The position numbers were made by a program, and so were the translations under genes. A DNA stretch of 12,075 bases from Acidobacteriota bacterium (GTDB lineage Bacteria > Acidobacteriota > Blastocatellia > Pyrinomonadales > Pyrinomonadaceae): NCBI GenBank assembly GCA_003222935.1, contig QHXL01000220.1, positions 1-12,075 of the forward strand, in the 5' to 3' direction. Position 1 is the stretch's first letter. Each line of letters starts with the position of its first letter. Positions 1-6,981 of the stretch are shown here, one piece after another. The notes below the pieces were generated by a model, which saw nothing but the letters and a program-made list of their open reading frames with translations, had not been told where the DNA came from and did no database searches.

Positions 1-784
1 CCTGACCTGACTGCAGCAACTGTGGAACGACTCGTTTAGCAATACTCACCGGCACTGCAAATCCAACGCCTGCCGAAGTGCCAGACCCTGAAAGTATCTG
101 CGAGTTTATTCCAATCATGCGGCCACGCGAATCGAGTAATGGACCACCTGAATTTCCGGGATTAATTGAAGCATCCGTCTGAATAGCGCCTTCGATCAAA
201 CGCTCGTTGCTTGCGCGTATCGGGCGCTGAAGACCGCTAATTACGCCCGTGGTCAAAGTTCGATCCAAACCAAAAGGATTACCGATCGCTAAAACTTTCT
301 GTCCGACGACGAGCTTATCCGAGTCGCCCAGCGGAATTACCGTCAGTGGACCTGCCGGTTTTTCTACTAAACGAATTACTGCAAGGTCTGTGTCGGGATC
401 ACCACCAACAACCGTGGCAGCGTAATCCTTTTGTCCACCCATGACAACATGGTAGTTAGTTAGAATATTTCCCTGCTGGTCCAAGATCGAGCCGGACCCT
501 GATCCTTCCTGTGGTTCGACGAAACCAAGAAAGTCGCGGGCATACGAAGTTGAGTGAATGAAGACGACACCCGGACTCAAAGCCTTGTAGACCTCGATGT
601 TGTTCTGCTCATCGGTTGCAAGAGCAGGGTCGGTAATGCCAGCCGGTGCTGTTTCTGACAACGCCGCCTGGGAAGACTGATCCAGCCGGTTTGAGACGCG
701 GTCAACAATAGCGACGGCCCCGGCGGCAAAGAGCGCTGAAATGAGTGCAATCAATAATATTTGGCGTGCTGAAATTCTGTACAT
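1..784 (-). CDS. HtrA/Deg-family trypsin-like serine protease (C-terminus off the left edge)
   Basis: A membrane-anchored periplasmic protease of the DegP/DegS type, normally used in protein quality control. The ATG at 784 follows GAAGAGGG at a short spacing. Residues about 7-27 form one hydrophobic anchor with no obvious cleavage site. The trypsin-fold triad is visible: His111 in NYHVV, Asp132 in DTDLAVI and Ser212 in [29 protein letters not shown] and GFAVP are further family signatures. The sequence stops after about residue 261, so any PDZ domains lie outside the window. The His-to-Asp distance is 21 residues, against 30 in E. coli DegP (His105, Asp135). The missing stretch would be a beta-hairpin near residues 115-121. 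The frame is intact on both sides, so this is not a frameshift. The family call is safe; whether the enzyme is active is uncertain. Confidence 0.93.
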   Translation of the reverse strand, partial: MYRISARQILLIALISALFAAGAVAIVDRVSNRLDQSSQAALSETAPAGITDPALATDEQNNIEVYKALSPGVVFIHSTSYARDFLGFVEPQEGSGSGSILDQQGNILTNYHVVMGGQKDYAATVVGGDPDTDLAVIRLVEKPAGPLTVIPLGDSDKLVVGQKVLAIGNPFGLDRTLTTGVISGLQRPIRASNERLIEGAIQTDASINPGNSGGPLLDSRGRMIGINSQILSGSGTSAGVGFAVPVSIAKRVVPQLLQSGQ

Positions 785-1032
785 AAAACCCTCTTCTCTC
801 CAATGATGTGTTGGGGCTTTCCGTTCCTTACTAAGATGCCTCCGAGACAACCGTTCGTTGTCGCTACACTTTCCGCAAATGGGGCCACCGGAACGACAAA
901 TTTAGAACCTATTACCTTCAACCCGCAAGGCTGAAAGCAAAGATCCGGTTGGTACCGTGTTACGCACACGGTTCTAAGGTTAGTAGTATTCGCCTGGGAG
1001 TGCTGGAGAGTTTCGTTTTTTGAAATCGGCTG
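785..1032. other. Intergenic region upstream of the htrA-like gene
   Basis: This 248-bp gap separates the stop of the DUF5658 gene from the protease start, both on the minus strand. It holds two inverted repeats that share bases. One is ACCGTGT (954-960) with ACACGGT (966-972), loop TACGC. The other is TTAGAACC (902-909) with GGTTCTAA (970-977). No T-run follows on the minus strand, so this is not a clear terminator. I see no convincing promoter, although the protease gene probably has one here. A 72-codon GTG frame at 751-969 crosses the gap but lacks support. Confidence 0.4.
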
Positions 1033-1401
1033 TTACGAGAAAAGACCGACGACAGCCTGGGGAAGATGTCCGATGTAGCCAATTAATGTAACTGGTCCAT
1101 CCCAACCCATTGCGACACATCCTGTTGCAGCATGTATTAGCATCAGGGCGAAATAAACGGAGAGCACGAGGGTCATTCCACGTCTTGCAATTGGCAGGTT
1201 TGCGCAACGAAAAAGGATATAAGCGCCAAAAGCGCCTATGACAAGTTTAACTCCAAGGAAAGAACCTTCACCGTGACTCAGAAGGCGAGCCATCAATCCG
1301 TTGCCTTCGGTGGCGACATCCAGTCGGATCCACAAAAGTGTTAACTGAGCGTCGAGCCAGTTCAGCGAAAATAACAGCAGGCTTTTGGATAATGGTCCCA
1401 C
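1033..1401 (-). CDS. DUF5658-family small integral membrane protein
   Basis: A 122-residue membrane protein of unknown function. The N-terminal stretch LLFSLNWLDAQLTLLWI, followed by NGLMARLL and FLGVKLVIGAFGAYILF, matches the DUF5658 pattern as I remember it. A third hydrophobic segment (MTLVLSVYFALMLIHA) is followed by a short GYIGHLPQAVVG tail, so three to four membrane helices are likely. I prefer GTG at 1401, because AAGGGAG at 1410-1416 lies 8 nt upstream. A GTG at 1410 would add three residues but overlaps that ribosome binding site. The gene is divergent from the prmC cluster and upstream of the protease on the same strand, with a 248-bp gap, so co-transcription is possible but unproven. 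The family is moderately certain and the role unknown. Confidence 0.8.
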   Translation of the reverse strand: MGPLSKSLLLFSLNWLDAQLTLLWIRLDVATEGNGLMARLLSHGEGSFLGVKLVIGAFGAYILFRCANLPIARRGMTLVLSVYFALMLIHAATGCVAMGWDGPVTLIGYIGHLPQAVVGLFS

Positions 1402-1480
1402 GGTGAACACTCCCTTGCCAACGTTGTTAAACTACTTCCCTTATTAACGCCAGAACCCCCGAACTTGCGCTCGGAGGTTC
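1402..1480. promoter_or_regulatory. Divergent intergenic region with ribosome binding sites on both strands
   Basis: This short AT-richer gap between divergent genes must hold both 5' regions if each is transcribed from here. On the minus strand AAGGGAG (1410-1416) sits 8 nt from GTG 1401 and decides that start. On the plus strand GGAGG (1473-1477) sits 3 nt before the ATG at 1481. TATTAA at 1442-1447 resembles a plus-strand -10 box, but I find no -35 at proper spacing, so no promoter is claimed. Confidence 0.4.
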
Positions 1481-1654
1481 ATGACGTTCACGGGAGGAAC
1501 GAGTCTCGTTCTAGGTATCTTAGAGATACTTTTAATCGACACAGGCTTCCGAAAAAACTCTCTTGGGGAAGTCAGTTCGATTCACTTCTTCAGTTGGGGT
1601 ATCGTGGTCGGAGTCATTATAGGCCGAGCGCCGGAAAGTCAAAAGCGATTATGA
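1481..1654 (+). CDS. Small two-helix membrane protein, translationally coupled to prmC
   Basis: An unrecognised 57-codon ORF. It starts with ATG preceded by GGAGG (spacing 3 nt, rather tight) and ends in TTATGAGC, so its TGA at 1652-1654 overlaps the prmC ATG at 1651. That overlap suggests translational coupling, which would also explain why prmC has no good ribosome binding site of its own. Two hydrophobic stretches, SLVLGILEILLI (residues about 8-19) and FFSWGIVVGVIIG (about 35-47), are separated by a polar loop with Asp, Arg, Lys and Glu. The C-terminus is basic (GRAPESQKRL). I infer a small inner-membrane protein. No homologue comes to mind, and a chance ORF cannot be excluded. Confidence 0.5.
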   Translation: MTFTGGTSLVLGILEILLIDTGFRKNSLGEVSSIHFFSWGIVVGVIIGRAPESQKRL

Positions 1655-2478
1655 GCGTGTCAATTGCGGAAGCAGTACTCGAGGCTTCCAGATTACTCCG
1701 AAAGGCAGGTGTGCCAGAGGCGCGACGCGACGCGGGTTCTCTTCTCGAAAATGTAATTAAAAAAGATCGTACATATCTTATTAGTCACGGTGAAGACACA
1801 CTTGATACTCATGACCTGATACGTTTTCGCGCTGATGTCGAACGACGCGCGGCAGGGGAGCCATTGCAGTACATCACTGGTAGTCAGGATTTTTATGGAC
1901 GCACATTTCACGTAACTTCCGCAGTGCTGATTCCACGACCCGAAACAGAACTACTGGTCGAAGCAGCACTGGAGTTAATGGGCACGGGTTCGGGATGTAT
2001 ATCAATCTCCCTGTTGTGCGAGCGGGCAGCCGTCCGCGGAATCGCATTGGATGTTTCGGAAGCAGCTCTAGAAATTGCGCGACAGAACGCGGTGAGCTTC
2101 AACGTCGACGAGCGCCTCACGTTCGGCATTTCAGATTGCTTTGAGTCACTGCCTGACACCTTCTCTTCTTTTGACTTGATCGTTTCAAATCCGCCATACA
2201 TTGCCGGAGACGTGATTGATGCTCTGCAACGAGAGGTTAGGGATCATGAACCACTAATAGCGCTCAGTCCTGGAACAGACGGGCTTGCCATCATTCGAAG
2301 GTTGATCGAAGAAGCGCCAGCCTTCCTCCGAAAAGATGGTTTCCTACTGCTGGAAATTGGATTTGACCAGGGCGAAACAGTTCGTGAACTGGTGGATCAA
2401 AACATCTGGAAGCTGATTGAGATACGTCCTGACCTCCAGGGTATTCCCCGCATCGTTATTCTTCAGAAGCTCAAATAG
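1651..2478 (+). CDS. prmC: Peptide chain release factor N5-glutamine methyltransferase PrmC/HemK
   Basis: PrmC methylates the glutamine of the GGQ motif in RF1/RF2, using S-adenosylmethionine, in the cytoplasm. ATG 1651 gives 275 residues, close to the usual family size, and the start overlaps the stop of the small upstream ORF. A longer frame from TTG 1465 is open but its N-terminus has no family likeness. Visible signatures are the N-terminal helical domain (residues 1-75), PLQYITGSQDFYG, IPRPETELLVE, GTGSGC (111-116), the catalytic NPPY (180-183) and the C-terminal LQGIPR. Between ELM (residue 110) and GTGSG the family normally has strand beta-1 ending in (I/C)DLG. Here about 10 residues, including that acidic residue, are absent while the frame is kept. 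SAM binding may be impaired, so a damaged gene or a sequence error is possible. It is followed by the DUF4097 gene after 107 bp. Confidence 0.92.
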   Translation: MSVSIAEAVLEASRLLRKAGVPEARRDAGSLLENVIKKDRTYLISHGEDTLDTHDLIRFRADVERRAAGEPLQYITGSQDFYGRTFHVTSAVLIPRPETELLVEAALELMGTGSGCISISLLCERAAVRGIALDVSEAALEIARQNAVSFNVDERLTFGISDCFESLPDTFSSFDLIVSNPPYIAGDVIDALQREVRDHEPLIALSPGTDGLAIIRRLIEEAPAFLRKDGFLLLEIGFDQGETVRELVDQNIWKLIEIRPDLQGIPRIVILQKLK

Positions 2479-2585
2479 CACTCAAAAATTTCCTGCCACA
2501 TCACCCCACTGAGCGGTGTTAGTCGTCTGGGACCACAAGGATTAAGTAACCAACCCACTCGACGAATTGAAGGAGACTGAAAGCC

Positions 2586-3413
2586 ATGTTTAGGTTTGTA
2601 GGACGTAGTGTGTTTGTAGCGACGCTATTGGCGATCGCGAGTATCAGCGGCTTGGCCCAGGAGAAGAGGGGTTCGCTCAGTTGCAGCGATAACGACTCCT
2701 GGTATGGTGATCGCTTAGTGAGGAATTGTGAAATACGCGAGCAAACGCTTGCGCCAAACGGTGGCGTTATCAACATCGACGGCCGGCAGAATGGCGGTGT
2801 AGCTGTTAAAGGCTGGGACCAGTCGCAGATTTTGATTCGTGCCCAGGTGCAAACTGGCGCACCCAACGCGGGTGAAGCGGAACAACTCGCCAGACAGGTT
2901 CGGATCGAAACTGGTGGTAACAAGATCTACGCGAGTGGGCCGGAAACTCAAAAGAACTATCAGTGGTCGGTGAGCTATGAAGTATTTGTGCCACGTCGTT
3001 CAGACCTGTCGCTCGAAACACATAACGGCGGGATTTCCATTGTCGAAGTTAACGGGCAAATCTGTTTCAACGCAATGAACGGCGGCGTCGCACTTAGAAG
3101 GGTCGGTGGTTCGGTTCACGGCTCTACAACCAATGGCGGACTATCGGTTGAACTCGCCGGTGATCGCTGGGACGGTGAAACTCTCGATGTAAGCACGATG
3201 AATGGCGGCGTGAGCCTTTCAGTACCAGAGAATTATTCGGCGCACCTACAAACGGGGACGGTTAATGGAAGCATCAGCGTAGATTTTCCAGTGACAGTGC
3301 AAGGTCGACTTACGAAAGAGTTGTCGTTGAACCTCGGCTCAGGTGGCGCCACCCTTAAAGCGATGACCACCAATGGCGGTGTGCGAGTGAAACGAGCTTC
3401 AGTGAACCCATAG
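2586..3413 (+). CDS. Secreted DUF4097-family protein with NGG-repeat beta structure
   Basis: A 275-residue exported protein resembling the DUF4097 putative-adhesin family, whose biochemical role is unknown to me. ATG 2586 is preceded by AAGGAG at 2570-2575 (10-nt spacing). Residues 1-25 look like a signal peptide (FVATLLAIASI core, GLAQ cleavage region). The mature part carries repeated N-G-G turns at residues 58-60, 69-71, 147-149, 165-167, 183-185, 206-208 and 263-265, with degenerate NGS at 227 and SGG at 252. Each turn is followed by a beta-strand-like hydrophobic alternation (GVAL, GLSV, GVSL, GVRV), suggesting a stacked beta fold. There is a small cysteine pair (33 and 48) near the N-terminus. 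It lies 107 bp behind prmC and is ended by an intrinsic terminator. The family call is fairly sure. Confidence 0.85.
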   Translation: MFRFVGRSVFVATLLAIASISGLAQEKRGSLSCSDNDSWYGDRLVRNCEIREQTLAPNGGVINIDGRQNGGVAVKGWDQSQILIRAQVQTGAPNAGEAEQLARQVRIETGGNKIYASGPETQKNYQWSVSYEVFVPRRSDLSLETHNGGISIVEVNGQICFNAMNGGVALRRVGGSVHGSTTNGGLSVELAGDRWDGETLDVSTMNGGVSLSVPENYSAHLQTGTVNGSISVDFPVTVQGRLTKELSLNLGSGGATLKAMTTNGGVRVKRASVNP

Positions 3414-3448
3414 CTGCTGAGAGAGCAGCCTTGAGAGAGCGGCAGGAG

Positions 3449-3481
3449 GGAGAAGGTGAGAAATATTCATCTTCTCCTTTT
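3449..3481 (+). terminator. Rho-independent terminator after the DUF4097 gene
   Basis: GGAGAAGGTGA (3449-3459) pairs with TCATCTTCTCC (3467-3477): 10 Watson-Crick pairs plus one G-T wobble, around a 7-nt loop, followed directly by TTTT. It starts 35 nt after the DUF4097 stop and separates that gene from murA. A smaller hairpin, GCTGCT (3413-3418) with AGCAGC (3424-3429), begins at the last base of the stop codon. Confidence 0.75.
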
Positions 3482-3534
3482 CATTAACAGTCCCTCTTTC
3501 CCCTTTCCTTGTTTTCCATTACTCTCTCACAATC

Positions 3535-4854
3535 GTGGATAAATTTCGGATCAATGGTGGCCGCGCACTTCGTGGCCGACTCTCAATCAGCGGTGCCAAA
3601 AATTCTGCCTTACCGTGTATGGCGGCGGCACTCCTGACAGCGGAAACTGTAATTCTCCACAATATTCCCTACGTTCGCGACATCATCACCCAAAGACGTT
3701 TGCTGGAAGACATCGGCGCCACCGTACTTACGCCTGAGCTAAGAACACACAAAATCACGGCATCGAACATAGAACTCTTCGAAGCACCTTATGAGTTAGT
3801 TAGAACGATGCGTGCCTCGGTGTTGGCGCTCGGACCGTTGCTGGCGCGATTCGGAAAGGCGAAGGTCTCATTACCAGGCGGATGCGCCATCGGCACTCGT
3901 CCAATCGATCTTCATCTGGCCGGATTTGAACAATTTGGCGCCGAGGTTAAGTTGGAGGGCGGCAATGTTGTTGCTCGCGCGCCAGAAGGTGGACGACTGC
4001 GAGCTGCTGAAATCAACTTTGCAAAAGTCACGGTGACTGGAACCGAGAACTTGATGATGGCCGCAACTCTTGCAAAAGGAACCACAATCCTTCACAACGC
4101 TGCTCGCGAACCCGAGGTAGTCGACCTGGCTGACCTGCTAAACAAGATGGGTGCTCGTGTGAATGGCGCAGGGACCGAGACGCTGCACATCGAAGGAGTG
4201 GAGTCACTCGGCGGCGCCGAACACACCATCATTCCAGATCGGATCGAGACCGGCACTTTCATAGTCGCCGCCGCACTTACAAGAGGTGAACTCGAGATCA
4301 AAGATTGTCAGCCTGACCATTTGACCGCGGTCATTGCGAAACTAAGGGAGGTGGGCGTTGAGATTCATGAAGCCAACCCGACCACCCTTGAGGTCTCCTG
4401 CCCGAAAGGTCTTAACGCGAGCGGTGTATCCACTGCGCCTTATCCAGAGTTTCCTACTGACATGCAGGCGCAATACATGGTCTTGATGACGCAGGGCACG
4501 GGTCGATCGGAGATCGTCGAAACGGTGTTCGAGAATCGGTTCATGCACGCATCAGAATTGCAGCGCATGGGCGCTCACATACAAATCGACGGTAGTACTG
4601 CCGTCGTCGATGGACCAACCGTCCTGAATGGCGCTCGCGTGATCGCTTCCGATTTGCGAGCTTCCGCTTCGTTAGTGCTGGCTGGCTTGATCGCCCAGGA
4701 TGAAACAATAATTGATCGCGTTTACCACATCGATCGTGGCTATGAAAAGATAGAGTCGAAACTTAGAGCTGTTGGAGCTGACATCGAAAGAATTAGGGCA
4801 TCGGTTACCGCTCCATTACATTCGGAAACACAAGCCGCCGGGGAGTTAGCCTGA
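3535..4854 (+). CDS. murA: UDP-N-acetylglucosamine 1-carboxyvinyltransferase MurA
   Basis: MurA catalyses the first committed step of peptidoglycan synthesis: transfer of enolpyruvate from phosphoenolpyruvate to UDP-GlcNAc, in the cytoplasm. The protein has 439 residues, against 419 in E. coli; the extra length is mainly a polar C-terminal tail ([15 protein letters not shown]). Diagnostic features are ISGAKNS with Lys22, the loop cysteine Cys117 in SLPGGCAIG (equivalent of E. coli Cys115, the fosfomycin target), [17 protein letters not shown] with Asp309, [18 protein letters not shown] and [10 protein letters not shown]. The GTG at 3535 gives the canonical MDKFRI start, although the leader is pyrimidine-rich and shows no Shine-Dalgarno. 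It is the first gene of a probable three-gene cluster, with the HIT gene 23 bp downstream. Confidence 0.98.
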   Translation: MDKFRINGGRALRGRLSISGAKNSALPCMAAALLTAETVILHNIPYVRDIITQRRLLEDIGATVLTPELRTHKITASNIELFEAPYELVRTMRASVLALGPLLARFGKAKVSLPGGCAIGTRPIDLHLAGFEQFGAEVKLEGGNVVARAPEGGRLRAAEINFAKVTVTGTENLMMAATLAKGTTILHNAAREPEVVDLADLLNKMGARVNGAGTETLHIEGVESLGGAEHTIIPDRIETGTFIVAAALTRGELEIKDCQPDHLTAVIAKLREVGVEIHEANPTTLEVSCPKGLNASGVSTAPYPEFPTDMQAQYMVLMTQGTGRSEIVETVFENRFMHASELQRMGAHIQIDGSTAVVDGPTVLNGARVIASDLRASASLVLAGLIAQDETIIDRVYHIDRGYEKIESKLRAVGADIERIRASVTAPLHSETQAAGELA

Positions 4855-4877
4855 GTCCGGGGTAAGGAGCGACGAGC

Positions 4878-5228
4878 ATGTCGGAACAGAGTTGTTTGTT
4901 TTGTAAGATCATCGCGGGTGAATCACAGGGAGAAGTGGTCCAGAGCGACGATCGTTGTGTTGTCTTGCGCGACACCAATCCGCAAGCGCCACTGCATGTT
5001 TTGGTAATACCTCGCGAGCATCTCGAGTCGTTAGACGAAGCATCGCAAAGAGATGAAGCGTTGTTGGGGCACCTGCTTCGCGTGAGTGCTCGCGTTGCCA
5101 ATGACCAGGGTTATGGTGAAAGCGGCTACCGTACGGTAGTTAATACAGGCGAAGGCGCCGGGCAGTCGGTATTTCACTTACACGTGCATGTGCTGGCTGG
5201 AAGACCGTTGAGCTGGCCTCCGGGTTGA
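4878..5228 (+). CDS. HIT-family (HINT-like) nucleotide hydrolase/transferase
   Basis: A 116-residue single-domain histidine-triad protein. HINT-branch members hydrolyse purine nucleoside phosphoramidates and related AMP conjugates in the cytoplasm. The triad H-x-H-x-H is at His100, His102 and His104 in SVFHLHVHVLAGR. Upstream are the typical CLFCKIIAGE start (CxxC at Cys6 and Cys9), NPQAPLHVLVIPREH, and the C-terminal SWPPG that marks HINT proteins. AAGGAG sits 9 nt before the ATG. The gene follows murA by 23 bp, and the next gene's ATG is only 5 bp past its stop, so the three genes are probably one transcript. The cellular substrate cannot be read from the sequence. Confidence 0.95.
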   Translation: MSEQSCLFCKIIAGESQGEVVQSDDRCVVLRDTNPQAPLHVLVIPREHLESLDEASQRDEALLGHLLRVSARVANDQGYGESGYRTVVNTGEGAGQSVFHLHVHVLAGRPLSWPPG

Positions 5229-5233
5229 TTTGG

Positions 5234-6661
5234 ATGAAGAGCTTCCGCAGGGTTACAAAGCTGCTTGTAGTTGTTGCCTTGATACTTCTCTGCGCTCCTC
5301 AATCCACAGCTCAAGTCGCTCCGGTTGTTCCTGTAGGCAAAGTTGTCGAGAAAGTTGCATTACGAGCTCGACCGGATCAATCATACGCGGCATTCCTTCC
5401 GAGTAATTACACTCCCGAACGTACTTGGCCCACCATCTTCTGTCTCGATCCACGTGCTCGCGGAAAAATTGCAATTGAACGATTTGTCGAAGCTGCAGAG
5501 AAGTTTGGCTACATCGTCGTTTGTTCAAACAACTCGCGGAATGGACTGAATGGGGCAGCAGTTTCACAAATCTTTACCGACCTGTGGGACGACACTCACG
5601 CAAGATTCAGCATTGATGAAAAACGTACCTTTGCGGCAGGCTTCTCTGGAGGAGCTCGACTTGCCGTGAGCTTCGCCAGCCGGTGTCAGGGCTGTCTAGC
5701 CGGCGTAATCGCTGGGGGCGCGGGCTTTCCTTCAGGTATCGAACCGGATGCCAGGACTTCGTTTCTGTTCTTTGGCGTTGCCGGGGTGGACGATTTCAAC
5801 TTTGGTGAGATGTTGAATCTTGATAAGAAGTTGAGCGAGTTAAAAGTCCCTCATCGCTTTGAGTCGGTTGCAGGTGGGCACGAGTGGACTCCAAAAGATG
5901 CGATCCTGGAGGCGGTTGCGTGGCTGACCTTTCATGCGATGAAGGCGGGAGTGGCGCCAAAAGACGAGAAGTTTATCGATGAGCAGTTCAGTTTACGGAT
6001 GGCAACAGCAGAACGGTTCTCAAGGGACAAACAGTATGTCGATTCATTGAGAGCATACCGTGAGGTTGCACGTGACTTCGAAGGACTCCGGGATGTCAAA
6101 CTGGCCAATGACCAGGCAGACCTACTCGCCAGGAGTGAGCTGCTGCGCAAAGAGGAGAAAGCGCAAGCAGAGGCGTATCTCAAACAACTTCGAGAAGCCG
6201 GCGAGATTCGATCGTTGTGGATGAAACCGTTCGATGCGGAACAGTCGAAATCGTTTCGTTTCGAAGCGACTATGCGAATCGACGATTGGCGCAAGAAACG
6301 AGAGTTGGCGATCGATTCCAGCGATCGTCGACTCGCCAGACGCGTTCTGTCGCAACTGACGGTCGAGTCTTACGAGACTGCGCAGCCGAGCCTGGCGGCA
6401 AAAGACTACAGCCAGGCTCTCGCCAATTTCCAACTGGCACAAGCTATCGATCCAAAGAATGCCAACCTCAGTTTTGAGATAGCTCGAGTGTATGCCTTGA
6501 AACGTCAGAAGAAACCTGCCATTGAATCGCTTGAACAAGCAGTTGAACTTGGGTTCAAGGATGCTGAACGACTCAAGTCTGAAGAAGCATTTGCGGAGTT
6601 TGCCAGCGACCCTCGCTATCAGAAACTGCTAACCACACTAAGTACTACGCAGAAGCAGTAA
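5234..6661 (+). CDS. Exported alpha/beta hydrolase with C-terminal TPR repeats
   Basis: A 475-residue secreted protein. ATG 5234 gives a clean signal peptide (basic MKSFRRVTK, hydrophobic LLVVVALILL, cleavage near STAQ at residue 27). A TTG at 5225 is also in frame but only adds residues before it. Residues about 35-240 look like an esterase- or depolymerase-type alpha/beta hydrolase: nucleophile Ser138 in GFSGGAR, probable acid Asp187 in GVDDFNF and His216 in GGHEW. The middle (about 240-360) is charged and helical. The C-terminal part (about 385-470) has TPR-like helices (YSQALANFQLAQAIDPKNA, KKPAIESLEQAVELGF) and a DPRYQKLL ending. The substrate is unknown; position behind murA and a HIT gene may only reflect shared transcription. 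A weak hairpin follows the stop. Confidence 0.85.
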   Translation: MKSFRRVTKLLVVVALILLCAPQSTAQVAPVVPVGKVVEKVALRARPDQSYAAFLPSNYTPERTWPTIFCLDPRARGKIAIERFVEAAEKFGYIVVCSNNSRNGLNGAAVSQIFTDLWDDTHARFSIDEKRTFAAGFSGGARLAVSFASRCQGCLAGVIAGGAGFPSGIEPDARTSFLFFGVAGVDDFNFGEMLNLDKKLSELKVPHRFESVAGGHEWTPKDAILEAVAWLTFHAMKAGVAPKDEKFIDEQFSLRMATAERFSRDKQYVDSLRAYREVARDFEGLRDVKLANDQADLLARSELLRKEEKAQAEAYLKQLREAGEIRSLWMKPFDAEQSKSFRFEATMRIDDWRKKRELAIDSSDRRLARRVLSQLTVESYETAQPSLAAKDYSQALANFQLAQAIDPKNANLSFEIARVYALKRQKKPAIESLEQAVELGFKDAERLKSEEAFAEFASDPRYQKLLTTLSTTQKQ

Positions 6662-6665
6662 GCCC

Positions 6666-6689
6666 ACTTTGGCGCGACGGCACCAAAGT
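6666..6689 (+). terminator. Weak hairpin directly after the hydrolase stop codon
   Basis: ACTTTGG (6666-6672) and CCAAAGT (6683-6689) form a perfect 7-bp stem around a 10-nt loop, 4 nt after the TAA. No U-run follows, so it may be a 3'-end stabilising hairpin rather than a true intrinsic terminator. Confidence 0.35.
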
Positions 6690-6700
6690 AGTTGGTCCTG

Positions 6701-6729
6701 CTGGGACCGCAGGCGTCCCCGCCTGCAGG
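6701..6729. repeat. GC-rich palindromic repeat, probable dispersed element
   Basis: CTGGGACCGCAGGCGTCCCC is followed by GCCTGCAGGC. GCAGGC (6709-6714) can pair with GCCTGC (6721-6726) across a 6-nt loop, and GCCTGCAGGC (6721-6730) is itself a perfect palindrome. Strings of the type GGGACCGC-GGGCGTCC are, from memory, common dispersed intergenic repeats in Acidobacteriota. Only this copy is in the window, so the repeat status rests on recollection. Confidence 0.45.
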
Positions 6730-6769
6730 CGTTAATCACCACATACTAAGAATCCAAAACCTAATCGCG

Positions 6770-6798
6770 TTGACACCTACAAATAGGGAGGCTAAGTT
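6770..6798 (+). promoter_or_regulatory. Sigma70-type promoter candidate for the outer-membrane barrel gene
   Basis: A perfect -35 box TTGACA (6770-6775) is followed after 17 nt by TAAGTT (6793-6798), a weak -10. Transcription from here would leave a leader of roughly 175 nt before ATG 6982. The -10 is poor, so this is a candidate only. Confidence 0.35.
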
Positions 6799-6981
6799 TG
6801 CTCCACGGGCAGCCGTCAGCAGTGCTGGCCGAAATATCTTTCAACTGAAATTATTTCTCACTGCTGTTGGCTCTCTCTATCTCGGAAAAGCCCTCTAAAG
6901 TTGAAGGCACAAGCATTGCTCCACACTGCTGCGACCAACTTTGGGTAGTCGATAATTTCGCGATTAGTTTTTGGAGGTCCT

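Larger units (their letters stand above)
6662..6981. other. 320-bp gene-free region before the outer-membrane protein gene
   Basis: It contains a possible 3' hairpin for the hydrolase gene, a GC-rich palindromic repeat (6701-6729), a promoter candidate (6770-6798) and a leader of about 170 nt before the barrel gene. The plus-strand frame at 6692-6898 has no ribosome binding site and no protein-like pattern. I see no tRNA or known riboswitch. Confidence 0.5.

Noticed and set aside
751..969. 72-codon minus-strand frame with a GTG start in front of the htrA-like gene
   Set aside because: It overlaps the true protease start by 34 bp, has no ribosome binding site and its translation has no family likeness. 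The intact protease frame explains the overlap.
1465..1650. N-terminal extension of PrmC from TTG 1465 (62 extra residues)
   Set aside because: The extension has no PrmC homology, whereas ATG 1651 gives the usual length and the family's normal N-terminal helix. The bases are better explained by the overlapping small ORF.
6692..6898. 68-codon plus-strand frame in the gap before the barrel gene
   Set aside because: It starts inside a GC-rich palindromic repeat, has no ribosome binding site and shows no recognisable protein features.
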